This document shows, one piece after another, positions 1 to 20,750 of a stretch of 64,000 bases of DNA. The stretch comes from Elysia crispata (taxonomy: Eukaryota > Mollusca > Gastropoda > Plakobranchidae). The translations under genes were made by a program, and so were the position numbers. Below the pieces are notes generated by a model. It had not been told where the DNA came from, did not search any database, and worked only from the letters and a program-made list of their open reading frames with translations. Location: positions 199,501-263,500 of the forward strand of contig JAWDGP010006556.1 of assembly GCA_033675545.1 (NCBI GenBank). The letters are read 5' to 3'. Position 1 is the stretch's first letter. Each line of letters opens with the position of its first letter.

Positions 1-1173
1 AATCCGTTTGTGTTTCTGATAATTTAACTAGAAGGATGGCGTGAGCGAAATTCAAATTACCCGCTGCATAAACGTTTCAGTGGGGCTGACAGTCGAAAGA
101 ACCTGGCAAAATAAAGTGTCTTGTAAAATAAACATGCTCCAAAGATAGACACACCACTTGACAGGCGATTTGGTGAAAAGGATGGGGGAGGGGGAGGGAG
201 TGGGAGGAGAAGAATGGTTATCTTCTTCCAGCGAAGGATTTGTAATGATTATTTCCACTCTGTATTGTTACTTAACTCGTGGCATTCATCTGTTAAGTGC
301 ACTGTAAGGACAGTCGGAATCGACATTTGTCAACACTAGCGCAAATAATTAAAGTTCACCCCAGCCTAGCCCATAAAGGCCGATGGAAATCAATGTTTGT
401 GTTATCTGGCATTGAATCAAATCTAATTTTAGTATAATCATATGATATGATGAGCTGCGAAAACTTGATAGATTCGAAGATCTCAATCTGAACTTTTTTT
501 TCTCAACCAAATATCAGTGGTAAAATTTCGTTGTCATGTTTTGATGATTTTAGAATTGTCATTATATCATCGTCGCTGTTGTCGTCATCGTCACCCACAC
601 ACGCTAATATATAATTATCACCATAATGACATTTCTGTTCGTCTAATTAATTCACTCAAACAACGCCCTTGTGTAATGAACTGAAAAGAACACTCTTTGC
701 ACTGACCTAAGAAATAATAGTTTTTAATGATTTATATGAAATAGGCAGTGTGCCAGAGAAGCGCTGATTTTGACACATATGTCTTTAATCAACTTTGTAT
801 TTGACAGAACCCAGAAACAACTTTGAAAATGTCACTGACTGGAGAAATTAAAGCAATCATAATTTCAAACTTGTAAACTGTTCATGGCGTATTTAAAGAA
901 AAAAAAAAAAAAAATTAATTTCTGTAATTTTATCAAGATAGCACATGCATGAAAAATATGTCATATATGCATAGGCCTGTCATGTTCATCTATTTGAAAA
1001 AAAAAAAAAAAACAACAAAAAACAAAAAAAACTTTCATTATGCAAAAATGATTCACGGAAATTGAAAACATTCCTTTAAAAAAATTGCTGTAATAGTTTT
1101 TAACAACTGGAAGTTTAAAATTAATTGATTGAGCATTTTTTTTTTCCCAAGCATATAATGATGATGATGATAA

Positions 1174-1267
<94 letters not shown>

Positions 1268-1767
1268 CAGTACAAAACTGATTTGCCTAAGATTCATTGA
1301 TATTTTTTTCATTATTGGGTTTTTACAGATTTCTTTGGGTAACTTCGTTTGCCTGTTATCTTTTGCAATTTGATTTGGGATTAATTAAAAAAAAGGAAAT
1401 AAGTTTTGAAGACTTCTCCCACCTGAAGCAAAATTTTTGTACCGAAGGACTACTTTCATAATCCCACATGTCCTGGTTTAAATCTGGTTTGGTTTTCAGT
1501 GCCTAAAAACTAGAGGCTTTATATAGCATAGCAATACTTTTCTTTATCTCTCACAGTACATTCTTTGAGCCATGAGATGTTATCCATAATTATGACATAC
1601 TTTAACTCGTGATGATTTTGATTGAACTGGAATCTCAGGTGATAATTATCTATAATCCTGTGTGGAATTCCTGTTTTGGAAAGTTATTCCTGTACAATAG
1701 AACCTATATACTGAACATAACCATTTCTCTGCCCTTTTTTTTTTTAAATTAATTTTGTTTTTTTCAG
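1..1767 (+). other. Intron of the G-alpha-i gene, upstream part
   Basis: There is no recognisable coding segment here. The stretch ends in a pyrimidine tract and an AG at 1766-1767, directly before the first coding exon in the window. That exon corresponds to the family's fourth coding exon, so this stretch should be intron and the first ~102 residues should be encoded before position 1. It is AT-rich with several poly-A runs (about 900-915, 1000-1030) and one ATT/AAT microsatellite. Confidence 0.75.
1157..1267. repeat. (ATG)n/(AAT)n microsatellite
   Basis: A short ATG-repeat start passes into about 30 uninterrupted AAT units, inside the first visible intron. The poly-isoleucine ORFs on both strands here come from the repeat and are not genes. 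Confidence 0.95.
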
Positions 1768-7181
<5,414 letters not shown>

Positions 7182-10100
7182 TGAAACAAAGGTATAAACA
7201 TAAAATAGCTTTCAATAACTTTTTAAAAAGATTTTGGGCCGTGAGATTTGGAATTATACTTCTCATATGCCTTCAAAATCTATATTCTGAATTATTTATA
7301 TGTATGGATATTCAAGTCAGTTCAATATAGATTTTTAAAAAATATATATAGAATTGAGCAATACAACTTATTTATAATTATATGGAAGCTGATCAGGTCC
7401 CAGCTAAATATAACTTCAAATCAGATTTTGTGCATCTATAGTTTAGTGGTTGTAAATTTTCTCTAAAGTTTTAAGCAGTTGAAGGGATATTAATTTTGAA
7501 ACTTGCAATATGTAAGTGATTTTCAGCAAAATAGTGGCACTGAGTTGTTCTTCTATGCTTATGAATGTTGACCAGGCTTCAAGACTTTCAATTTAAAAGG
7601 GCAATCAATATGTCAGATCTATGCAGGAGATTCAATAAATTTTAATCTTAGAAGAAATGCGCTTTTTAGATCACAAACATTGTACAATTTCTTTGTTAGT
7701 ATGTTGTCGTCAGTACATGGAGATTGTTTCAAAAGGAGATCCTTCCTGGGAGAAGAGAGGCTTGAAGCTGTTTTTTATTATAACAAGTTTTTGACTGCTT
7801 AGTTAAATTGTCTCTTTTGTCTTCATCCAGATGTTTTACTTTGACTTGAATCAAAGCAAGTGTTGGAAATCCGCTCAGAAAGGAAGACGCATCTCGTTTT
7901 TTTATCGTACTATTTGCTCACGTTTACACAAAGCTACAAAGCTTGGAGGAGCTACGTTTATACTGTGGTGCCTCATGACGATGAGATTCATTCACTCAAG
8001 ACATTAGATGGACAGTGTAAAACTTTACTTAGCGCTAACTTGACTCTGAGGCAGCGCAAAGATGTGAAACATCAACTCTTGAGAGAGAGAAGCTCTGGAC
8101 TTCTTATTGGAGGCAACAGCTGGCTATTCTTTTAATTGCCTCCTCTCTGACCAATCGATTCATATGCTTGCTTGCCTTGTTATGGACCCCTTGGAGGGGA
8201 CTTTGTGTCGTGCGTGAATGTTCACTCTTTGTCAAGACTGCAAGGAAGAGATCAGATGAACCAGAATTGATTGGTTGTGAGGGTGAATGTACCATTGTCT
8301 TTGTGCATAATTTCATAGTCTTTTAAAGATCAAGATGTACAATACATATACATAATTTTAGTGAGACCAAGAGTTTTATTTTATTTTTGCTTATGTAAAA
8401 CTGACCATTCGTGAAATAACACATTAAAGGGAAGAAACACTTATAAGCTATTATTTAACGTTCAAGTCCTTTTTTTTTTAATTGACATTGCATTTGATTT
8501 ATTTCTAAATTTCTCATTCATCCCTTGTTGGAGTTCAATCTTTTTTTTTTTTCTTCCTCCTTTAATGACTTTTTCATATTATATTTTCTTTCAAAGAAAT
8601 TGCAAATGGACATTGTTGAGCAAATGTTTCAAATTTTAGTATATTGATTTTTGAACAGGAGATCTATTTTTTGAGTGATAATTTAAAAGTTTGTACTGAA
8701 AGAAAATTGACTTTGTGGGACAATATGTTTAAGTGGGGAGGGGGATATTGGTTAAGTGATCAGCGTGATGAGCTATTAATCAATCAGATTTTATTTCAGT
8801 CATAATTGTGCTTGATAATGTGACCTATAAAGAAGCTTTTCTCTGGTTTTTACACTTCACCTAAGTAAGAAGGATTTCAGTAAAATTAATTTAAAGACTA
8901 AAGATTTAGCACTGAAAAAATATTCTCCTATTTTATAAATAGTTAATGGATATATATTTTTTTTTTTAATGCCAAGAGGTGTCTTGCACTAGTTCCCCCC
9001 CCCCCCCCAGGCCTGCCCTGCCATGTTTCCTAATTCTATTTGTGACCTTTTCTATAAATCACCTTATTAATTATTAACAAGTTTTGGCATATTGCAATAG
9101 GCACTAGCTTTCCCTTCATCCTTTTAAACATAGAAAAATACAGTGTTATTTTTTATTATTGGACTCCAAGTGAAAGAATACTATTTAATTCATTCGACTG
9201 CACAAGTATGATAGTTTGATTGTGAAAAAAAAAAAAGAAAGTAAAATCCCAGAGTAGGATAGTGCTATGAATCATTAAAAGAACTTGTTATATAAAAAAA
9301 ATCCATTTTTATTAAAAAAGAAATAAAGGGACTCATATGTAGATCTCAGAATTTTAAACGATATAAAAACCTCCAGTGAAAAAGAGTCCAATCAAAGTCA
9401 ATTTTTAGATTTATGCATGTTATTCCAACTTGAATTTTGTGTCATAAAACACTGAAAACAAAGAAAAAAATTTTTTTTATGAATGGCAATTACAATACTG
9501 TAAATAAGAATTGGTCTTGTGTGTTAAAGCAAGTGCAATGGCAAGGACATGTAACTTATTGTGTTACCTATGACAGTAGATTTTTTTAAAATTATCTTTT
9601 AAATTTTCTGTTGACTGCAAGTGTAATTCACTTGTATTCTTGTTATAATTATTTTTAAAGAAATATTTTTGGTAGGTAGCTTTTTTGTTATTGTTCACTC
9701 AACAAAGACTTATTTTTTGTAATACATTCTCCTATTAACATTTAATACCATTTGAGAAAAAGAAACCTGATTTTCTCAAGTTTATTTGAATCTGTGGAGT
9801 GTCATTCTGCAATTTCTTCCTCATGAAAAGCTCAATTTAAAATGCCATTTTATCTTTGTTGAATGTAGATGTTAGACCTGAAAAAAAAAAAGTTCCCATA
9901 TGACCTTAGAGCCACAAGGATTTACAATTTCTTTCAACTGTGTAACCTTGTGGCCCTTTGATGTCATTAAAACAAGATGGTTTATTTTGCTTCTTTTGTC
10001 ACTATTCATGTTCTGTTGACTTTTTATTTTATTAAATCCGAAAGAACAGCATTATATCAGTTTTTGATTCCATGTAACAGTGCTCACTTTGGACTTTTGT

Positions 10101-10910
10101 TTAACACTGCCCAAATTGTGGGTGAGGAGCTGGAAGAAGAAAAAACAGGGCCTCCATACATTAGAACTGCTTTCCTTTTTTTCATGATTTCATTTTTATG
10201 TTGCATTTATTTTTCTTCAAACAAAATTAAAAAAAAAAAAAATTAGAACATTTTGTCCTGCATTCAGTTCGGCTGAAATTTTTCAATTACTTTTTTTTTA
10301 CTTGTTTTTTTTTTAGAACTTTTTATAATCTTGACATCTCGATCAATATGATGAAATAGAACATTTTTTTTTTTTTTTTTTTCTCGACTGGAATTTCTGA
10401 AGGCAAAAGCATGTATTCTTTGCTGAATAATGCAACAGGGACATAACTTATTACAGCTCGATTTTATTGCCTCGCATTCATATATACTTCATGTAAGTTG
10501 GATTTGTGGCACATTTGAGGACTTTCATTCACTCCATAACTTTAATACTCCTTTCTCTCACTAGTCTTAGGAAGCAAAAGAAAATGTATACGTATATCAT
10601 TAGAAAAAACTACACTTTTTGTTAGGTTACCACATGCCTTTTATAATCAGAGATTTTCCTAAACCTTCTCCATCTCAAAAAGGCCATGGTCGTGAGATTA
10701 GTTTCAATCAATTAATCAAACATCAACTTAAAAAAAAAAAGTAGTTTTATCTTCTCTTTCTGTTTCTTTTCTCAGGAAAAGAAGAAAAATAGATTAATGC
10801 CTCTCTGAAGATGATTGTATTGTTTTGACGGCACCATCTTGCTCCTCGGAACTGGTACAGGTCATTCTGATTCTATATTCCATAAGTTTTTTTCCAACTG
10901 TTAATAAATA
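7182..10910 (+). other. Probable long 3' UTR of G-alpha-i, then intergenic
   Basis: Directly after the stop codon, the DNA is AT-rich with poly-T and poly-A tracts, a C run near 8996-9009 and no convincing coding. Possible poly(A) signals (AATAAA) occur near 9322 and 10903. The true end of the transcript cannot be fixed without RNA data. ORFs near 7860 and 9977 have no recognisable similarity. Confidence 0.35.
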
Positions 10911-12368
10911 TTTTTATTTAAATTTTTTTGTGTGAATATTTGATTGTTGCTTCAGGAATTTGCAAATATTTGCAAGATCAGAAACCTGAGAAGGAAAAGA
11001 GATCTTGTATGTAAGTTATGTTTAGCTGTCAAACAGTGCTTCTTCTTTACCATATTGCATTTAATTGTTTATGGCAAGAAAGTTTCTTTTGTCATTTGAA
11101 TTCTCCTTAGTTCATTTTGTAATCTTCTAGCATAGTTACATAGAATTCATCTGCGGGGTAATAAAGTAATGGGCTGCGAAAGTCAGATCAATCTTTTTGG
11201 TAGTTTGCTTTCAGCAATTGTTCATCATGAGGAGAAAAAGGACCAAACTTAGACGTAACAGCTAAAATAAGATTGAATTCATAGTAAGTTAGAAGATCTG
11301 TGCTTGCATATGACATTTAAAAGTTAAGTTGTTTAAGCAAATAAAGAGATATAACAACCAAAATTGGTCGTCGTTTAAAATAATGATTTAATAGGCTTTG
11401 TTTCCAAGTCTCTTACAAATACATCCATGTTAAAAAAGATCAGTATTTAAGCTTACTGTATATAATAGTTGAAGGCACCAGCTATCTTGTGGATAAGTGC
11501 TATGTGTAAAATTTGTTGGAAATTTCCTTTGTTAGCCTTAGAAAAGCTGACAACGGTAATTAAATTTAAAGCCTTATCTTTTGAACCATACCCGCCTCAC
11601 AAGGTTTTGTTTGACAGGGGTTAAAAACTTTGGTCACATAGAAGTAATGAGCCATCAGAGAATATAGTATTGATTCTGCTCATACTGCACTCTCAGGTAA
11701 TACGTTGGTTCATTGAGTCAAGGCTTGATAATCTTGGTTTTATTATTCTTTTCTCCCTTCTTTCTCTAGTCATAGTTACAGATTGGACCCAGCTTGGTCT
11801 CCTCAATGGCTGACAGGGGATTTCATATCATTAATAATCTTAAGTGGACAGACAATATGGAGGAGTTTCTCTCCTAACATGATCTTTCAGAAATAAACCC
11901 TTCTGTGTCAGTGACTCATCAAATCCTTCCTCAAGTACTTTTTCTTCACAACATTAGAACATACTTAAGTGTTGCTCATTGGGATGTGTGAAATTTCATG
12001 AAGGACTAAAGAACTGTATGGCACCTTTTAAGCATACGTCATTCAATCATAACTATCTAGGTTAATTTTTGTTTAAAATAAAATTAATCTGTTGCTTTGC
12101 ACCATTGATCTTCATTCCCATTTCATACTCTGATTATCCTGTATTTTTATTTTCTTCCATAAGAGTTTCCTTAAGGGAAAGACATTTGTTGCAAGTGTAA
12201 CTTAGATTTTATATACAGATTTTTAAATTCATCTGATTTTTAGTCCCTCGGAGGATGTAAGATCTGTTAGCTTGTATCTCTACCAGCCCTTTGGAAATTG
12301 ATTAGTTTAATTGAATATCCAGTATAAGTAGGCTTTATATTTAAGTTGTATTTCTCATTACTTTCTAG

Positions 12369-12521
12369 ATGAACAAAACAACTCCCTTTTTCGTATCATC
12401 TGTGGAATCCATCACTTGTGATGTTACAGATGACCAGCTGCGGACTGATCTGAGGAAGAATGATAATGATCAAAACAGTAACACATTATCACTTTCAAAT
12501 ATCTTCATATTGATTTGCTGA
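12369..12521 (+). CDS. Small unassigned ORF (50 aa)
   Basis: An ATG directly follows a good acceptor-like sequence (TTTCTAG) and opens 50 codons to TGA. The composition is hydrophilic, for example DVTDDQLRTDLRKNDNDQNS, unlike the poly-L/F/I of chance AT-rich ORFs. I do not recognise a family. It could be the last exon of a plus-strand transcript or a chance ORF. Confidence 0.15.
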   Translation: MNKTTPFFVSSVESITCDVTDDQLRTDLRKNDNDQNSNTLSLSNIFILIC

Positions 12522-13800
12522 TTCCAATTTATATATTTATATACATATATATATTTATGCCATGTTATGTAATCTTTTTTTTTTTATCTTTTCCAAACTG
12601 ATTTTCATTGAACTTTGTGTCTATCCATTGTCATTTTTAAGTGGATTTTTTTTTCTGTTCATATTTTTGTTAGTCATTTTTATTATGATTTTAAGATATG
12701 TTATTAGACTTGAATAGACTGCATAGGGAGTCGAGATTTGTCTGGTAGAGAAAAGCAGATTTTATTATCATCAAAGGCATTGTTAAAAGTTGTGGAGTTT
12801 TTAAAAGAAGCAGCATGTTATGTGGGTGTATGAGTAAGACTAGATATTGTATACTTTACGCTTATTTTCTGTATTTCTTTATTTTTTTCCTTAAACTCTT
12901 CATTTTCTGGACCAAGTAACATGGTTCATTATCATGAATTATCACATAGTGAATCTTAACTTCATCACCGTTTTTTTTTTTTTTTTTTTTTCTTTTTTAA
13001 ACTTCTCTTGTAGACAGCTATTTTGCCTGGTGTGGAAGTGGCATAATAGGTGGTCATACAAGCTCATTTTATAAACTGAAAAAAAAAAAAAAGCAAAAAA
13101 AAAAAACAACAAACAACCTTGTATTGTCATGATTGTGTCTGTAATCCTTAGGAAAATTTTACCCATTGAGGCTGTGTAAAGAAAGTACTCATAATATATT
13201 ACATCGCACTTTTGTTACTTAAGGATCAGTTTGTGCACTTTGCCCTTTCTTTATTATTCCCTAATTTAAAACAAACATATAAAAATCTCAGTGCAGTCGC
13301 TGTTGTGCTGTAATGTAAGGTAACTTTGTGACCCCCAAAAACAGCTTTTAAAACCATCATGACTCTGCTTCACCCTACCTGAAGATACTCTTCATATTTC
13401 CCTTTATATTGCTTTATTTTATAATTTTAGTCAAATCACTTGAGATGTTGTGTCTAAAGTTGCTACTGCTAGAGCTCTTGTGGACAACCAATACATGTTT
13501 TCTTCTTTCCTTTCCATCTTTTTTTTTTTTAATGTTCAGCCTCTCATGCGAGCAGTTCTTTTTGTTTAAAATTTTTTCTCCTAATTTTCTTCTGCTTCCC
13601 TCTTTCCTTGTCTTTCATCTCCTCCTCCTCCTTTCTCTGTCTCTCTTCTAGCATTCTGAAGTTTAACATTCTTTGTTGGCTTCCATAGCCTTCAGCACAA
13701 TGTGTATGTATTAAATGTATGTAAATGTAATAAATTTTAGTCACACATCATCTTTTAGTTTGGATTTTCGTTTATGTCAATTGTTTGACTTTTTGCACAG

Positions 13801-13833
13801 CATCTTCTCGGTGACATATCCCTCTTCAAACAA
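13801..13833 (+). other. Possible 33-nt microexon
   Basis: A pyrimidine-rich tract ending TTTTTGCACAG precedes 33 nt that are open in one frame (HLLGDISLFKQ). These are followed by a consensus donor GTAAGT. No partner exons are recognised, so this may be chance. Confidence 0.15.
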
Positions 13834-16287
13834 GTAAGTGTTATGTAGAATTTGGGGTTAAGTAGGTTCATGTTACTGAAAGGTAACTTTTATTGAGTCC
13901 AATACACAAAATGCCTGGAGTTTAGTTTTTTATATATTGTTCACTTTATGAGGGAAGATGCGCAATAAATCTTATTATAAGTTATCAGGAATAGGACTGG
14001 ATTGGGTTTCCACGTAACCTCCCGTAAAGCAACTCACTTCAATTATAAATTGGATTGCACCACATGGCCTTTACTGTGCACTATGCAATAAGAAAAGACC
14101 ACACCGGTTTAGACTAAGATGGAGGCCACACCACATTGGTGCATGTATCTTGATTTCATATCTTGGCAAGATTATGATCTGCTCTTCTGCCTTCCAACTT
14201 GGAACTAGGACCTTTACTAAATCACATCAGTGTAGAGATTTGAAAAAGTACATCTCCGCCACCATCATTAGGTCAAGCTTCAGGATCTCAGGACCTCCAG
14301 ATCAAATCCCTAGCCACTGCACAAAATTAAAATATACATTGTGGAATGAACTAGAATCTCAAATTTTAAACTTTTTTTGCGGCATGAAAATGACATTTTT
14401 GAAAACTAATTTGTTGAAAAAAAAAATTAAAAGTGAGAAGAAAGTCTTTCTTCTAGGTTAGCCAGAGTTGGAGGCTACTAGCTGCTCTTGATAGCTGAAC
14501 ATGTCTGAGTCCTTGCAGCTCTACCTGCCTATTGGGGCTCGCTATAAAGCCAAGACAACCCGAAACTGTATCAAACAAAATTGAATTAATATCACCGTGA
14601 AAGAATAAACATGGAACTGTGGTTACATTTGATTTAAAAAGAGTCACAAATATTAAGTAGTCCTAAAGTCTTTGTGACCTTAAAATTATTTTCAGAGGAA
14701 AGGAAGCACATATTATATGTATAATTAATAAAAAAAATACCGAGTATGGCGCTGTGGCTGGTCTATTTTCCTATGGCACAGTTTGCAGGGCTGCGCTAAT
14801 ATTGACATTCTGCATAATGTTATCTTCATTATAGTATTAAGGGAACCAACATTTTTGAAGGATTCAGAACTATATTACACGTATTATGTTTAAATTATCT
14901 TAAGATTAAAGTCAAAGAAACTGAGATTATAAAACAAAGACAACATTAATTTCAAGGAAGTTGTGGGTTCTTACTGAGCTTTCTATTTAAATGTTGTTTA
15001 ATATTAAGGAAAGAATCTTCATCCATTTCCATGCAATCAAACGGCAAATTTCTCGCTCAAACCTTTGAATGTGCCTTGATGCAGAGGAAATAAAAGCTAA
15101 TTTTTTCCTTGGTTGAGCCAGAGACTCCGAAGTCATTGACACTGAGTCTGTTTTGTGAATCTAATATCATTGTAGGACTTCCTTCTATTACAGTAGTAGT
15201 TCTAAGAGAAAAGAATCAAATCCTTCTTTAATCCTGAAAATCTGTTTGGTTGGCTTTTCGTTGGATACAGTTCGTTCACAATTTAATCATACCAAACTTT
15301 TTTGCATCCAAATCAATCATCAATGTTCAGGTAGATTTTTGAACGGGCTTTATGGTCTCAACATATAAATATACATACACTCACTCACATCGAAAGGGAA
15401 AAAAAGAAAAGAAGAAAAAAACCAATTTGACTTTCAGAGATTAATTTTGTTCATGTGATGACGACTACTATATACAAATTTATTCTCACGTTTGTTTCCT
15501 AGAAATTCCATCTGAGACGTGTCTTTAAGGGTTACCTTTAGTTTCAGATTTAAATTTCTTTACTATTTTCTTATTTTCGTTCATTCTGGTTCTTTGATTA
15601 TCCTTCTCTTTCTTACAGAATAAAAGAAAATAATCTTAACTCGAAGATTTGTAGACAGTGTAAAGTTGTCTTAGTAACTGGGAAATCACAAGACTAAAAT
15701 TTTCTAGGATTAGGGCAAATTGCACTCAAGTAGGCCCGATGTGGTTACAAATCGCACTTGATATCACAACATACAATTGTGCACTCGCAATGATCAATAT
15801 AACGAACACATTAATCTCTTGAGGATTCAGAGGATAGGTTGCATTTAAAAAATAAAAACACACACAAAAATACCCCACCTCAACACTGCATGGAAAGGAA
15901 AAGCCGTACGGTTATATGCTGGCTACGGAGATCGAGATTTGTCCAGGGGGAGGTCGCAAACTATAGCAGAATCCGCGACACAGTGTACACGATTGATGGC
16001 TAGTGCAGTGAGACCCAAGCCCAGAACTATGTGACGTGACATCGTTTAAGTCCTAGAATGCTTTGAATTAGGTCACTTGGCGCCACAAGAAATATAATTT
16101 TTGAACTTAAAGGAGAGTTTTGTTCAAGATGTTTCTGAAGGAAACGTTTAGCAGGTTTCTTTAAGCCGACTTCATTTTTTTGACATCATGAACAAAAAAC
16201 TACGGTAAATCGGTGGCCAATCGTGTGAATTTCTATGTATTCTCATTGGAAAGATACCACTATTAAATGGCTGTGCGGGGGAGAGGC

Positions 16288-17433
<1,146 letters not shown>

Positions 17434-17476
<43 letters not shown>

Positions 17477-17534
17477 TTCTCTCTCTCTCTGTCTCTGCCT
17501 CTCTCTCTCTCTCTCTGTCTCTCTATCTCTCTCT
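17434..17534. repeat. (TC)n microsatellite, interrupted
   Basis: TC array with TTTC, TGTC and TATC interruptions. Confidence 0.95.
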
Positions 17535-17559
17535 TGTTTTGGAGAATAAACTTGGATTT

Positions 17560-17620
17560 GTGTTAGGCAGCCAGGTGTTTGGACAAAGAGATATCGGGTT
17601 CGAATCCTATCTGAACTATT
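17560..17620 (+). repeat. Possible tRNA-derived SINE fragment
   Basis: GGGTTCGAATCC at 17597-17608 matches the pol III box B consensus. A weak box-A-like stretch (TAGGCAGCCAGG) lies about 35 nt upstream. There is no cloverleaf with an intact acceptor stem, so it is not called as a tRNA gene. Confidence 0.2.
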
Positions 17621-20461
17621 TACGCGTTAAACTCTAACATCACTGAATTCTATGGCCAGGTTCTGAACCCAAAGAATTCTTCACATCACATGACTTCAAG
17701 TGTTGAAGGCGAAAAATGGTCTTGTCAACACTCTAGATAGCGGAACCATTATACTGTAGAATAAGTTGGTCAATATGTACCGCAATCACGTTGGCCAGTA
17801 ACGGTGATGAAATACACCAGAGACCGTTGAGTTTTAATGCTCTTTTTAACACTTACATAGCTGCAGTAATTCTTAAAGTTTCTTAATTGTCCTTGACATA
17901 GGGCATTACACAGCAAATCAAGCACGACCAAATAGTTAGACTTGTTCTTTTTAAAGACATACACAGATCGCTTTCTTGCGTTGTCGATAGGTTGACCTAA
18001 TGAAGTTACGTAGCATAAATGGTCAAAGGACAAAGGAATTTAGAATCATTAGAGAGCTCGACTCAAAAAATCACCATGGGGCGATAGATACGTTGCTAGG
18101 GACGCCAGTGACGCAGCGACTGCCTCTCGTCATCTTCATCGAACAATATTCTTTCATTGCCGAAAATTGATCTTCCTTCACCGCAAATAAACTGTTTCGT
18201 GCATCCAAATTAGTGTTTGTAAATAAGCTTAGTTATGTAACTAGCGGGAAAATATATTATGTGGAAAGTTAGCTTGATGAAAGATTGTATGATTTCTATC
18301 TTGGAAGAATCTGTCCAGTATTTGCATCAATATCATCAAACATATTTACAGTTTCACTCATTGCTTTAACTTCTAACTCTCTATTCATAAAATCATACTA
18401 TATAATCGTATTTAATATTCAATTTTCTGGAGTCCAACGCCCTTTTTAGAACATACTTTGATCACTTTTGTCCGAAACCGATCGCAAGTGTGTTCGATCA
18501 AGAGAAAATGAACATACGTAAAGCACACACGATTTTCCATAAATCAATCAACCAATCAACATAAAATGTGAGCTTTCTAAATACTGTTGAGGCGTGTAGT
18601 AAATAATTAACCTGCGCCCATTATATCTGTCAACAGGGATATTTTCTCTGAAGGACATCAGCCACAAAGCATAGTTCAGTTGATCAGCGAAACATGGGAA
18701 TAAAACATAAGCTCCAGATGCAGCCAGTTTTTGTAATAACCCCGGCGCCTCTCACCTAGTCCTTGCTCAGAGAATCTATCGCATTTTGACTTCTGCTAAA
18801 CTTAACCGCGAACCACAGTGTGGCTCGTGGCCATTAGTGCCACACGGAATCCCTTTGAGTGATGAATATTAGTAAAACGCAGCTCACAGCTCCTTAATGA
18901 AGTGGAGGGGCCAGTTGTAACTTAAGCTTTTTTCTGCTACTTTTCTGAAGTTCCTGACAAGTAACATTATTGTTGATGTTTTTTAAATGGTTTTCAATTT
19001 GTATTATTTCCGTAGTGAACAAGTTAAGCTTGGCCCTGGAATGCTTTTATCAACATTCTTTCCTTGCTTCAGGTATCTCACGAGAAGGAAGAATTCTAGA
19101 CAGGATTAAGTTGACTTGAGTCATATTATAGAGGGAGATAATGGAAATAATGTTCTTAGCTTCCAAAAGTGAAAGAAAAGAACGTTTCTAAAAGTAACAA
19201 GGGCAAATTCTTGTCTTGTTTATAGCTGATGATTTAATTTGATGAAATTTAAAAAGTTCGACGATTAGAATTAAAAAAAAAATTAATTCAGCAGTGTGAA
19301 AAGAAAGATTCAGCTTTATTTTTCATCTTCGAAATAGTGATTTATGCTATTCTTTTTTGAAGTACCTTGTGAGAGTGAGTGAACAATTCTATCTTCAAAG
19401 CCGTTACTGATAGCACGTATCGTGTTTTCAGCAAGCTGGAAACTCAGTTTCTCATAACACACTATTTTCTTGCGCTTTGTTAAGATAATTTTGATTATAT
19501 CAATTTTATGTCACATATAAATTTCACTCAAATTCGTTTTAGAGATCAGTTTTAGAAAAGCCTCTTTCTTTATAATTCACAAATAGTTAAAACAATAAAG
19601 CAAATCTGGATTTTCTAAGTTCTGTGATAACTCTACGGGGAAAAGCATGAAAAGTACATCGATTAATTGTGTGCTCATAATACACCTTTGTTTATTGAAA
19701 AAAAAAAAAAATGATGAGCAAAGATTTTTTTTATACGTGCACCCATCCTCTGTTATAGATAATAATGATATTATGTTTTTGTTTTGACATTAATAAAGTG
19801 TGAAGATAGCGTAACTATTCTCTAATTTGTTACTATATTCGCATTGACTTAGAGCATCTTTGCTTTAGTTTTAAATGTATATTGTACCTCATTAAAAAAT
19901 ACGTTAGTTAAAATAAATTTCTGAAGTGAATGTTAAGGTGGTCATGGTTTTGCAGAAATACTAAACAAGATACAAAATATGTCCTTGACATTTTTTCAAA
20001 AAGTCTCAAAAGTATTAAGTTGAACGCACTGTTTTGGGTTCGCTTGTAATATCAAAGCTCCCCAAAAGTTTCGAGACATCGCTAATGAGAAGAAACGCAT
20101 GCTTCGCTGATACTTTTTTTTTTTCAGTTTTGAAGACACAACGCAGAGCGGGACAGATCTGCGGGGGAACTTGTGTCATTAGGAATATCAGTTATACAGA
20201 CCAAGGATTATTTTATCTCTCTTCGATATAGGGAATAATGTTAAGCGAAATACCTCAACAAATCTGATCAAGTGTTTAACAACCATGAAAGCTAGGAAAC
20301 CAGTAATATAGAGTAGACTCTGAAGGAGCCATGTCTACTTCAAGTACTGAAACTCCAATGTTTACAGGCAAAAACGTTCAATGTAAAGAGCAGAAAACTA
20401 ACATGAATTAACTAAATTTTGTCTGTTTCGTTGCTCCCTCAGTTTGATCCCAATTTTCTAT
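17621..20461. other. Intergenic upstream of receptor R1
   Basis: No recognisable coding or mobile element. It is AT-rich with poly-A near 19700. Promoter elements for R1 could lie towards the 3' side, but no clear TATA or initiator motif can be assigned. Confidence 0.5.
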
Positions 20462-20466
20462 ATCTC

Positions 20467-20513
<47 letters not shown>

Positions 20514-20514
20514 G

Positions 20515-20557
<43 letters not shown>

Positions 20558-20592
20558 CTGTCTCTCTCTCCCTCTCTCTTTCTTTCTTTCTT

Positions 20593-20655
<63 letters not shown>

Positions 20656-20682
20656 CTGTCTCTCTCTCCCTCTCTCTTTCTT

Positions 20683-20736
<54 letters not shown>

Positions 20737-20750
20737 GTCTGTCTGTCTGC
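20462..20750. repeat. Compound (TCTG)n(TC)n(TATC)n(TTTC)n array with internal duplication
   Basis: A block of TC, TATC, TCTG and TTTC runs (about 20510-20603) is repeated in the same order just downstream (about 20609-20690). The microsatellite block itself has therefore been tandemly duplicated. TCTG runs occur at both ends. Confidence 0.93.

Larger units (their letters stand above)
10911..16287. other. Intergenic, no recognised gene
   Basis: AT-rich DNA with poly-T/poly-A tracts (for example around 12970-12992 and 13079-13107) and no confident coding. A 50-codon ORF and a 33-nt microexon-like segment within it are listed separately. Confidence 0.6.

Noticed and set aside
9977-10246. 89-codon ORF in the presumed G-alpha-i 3' UTR
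   Set aside because: Phe/Ile/Leu-rich composition typical of AT-rich DNA and a poly-Lys end from a poly-A run; no recognisable family.
17597-17608. tRNA gene suggested by a perfect box B
   Set aside because: No acceptor stem, anticodon arm or sound box A could be built; at most a SINE fragment.
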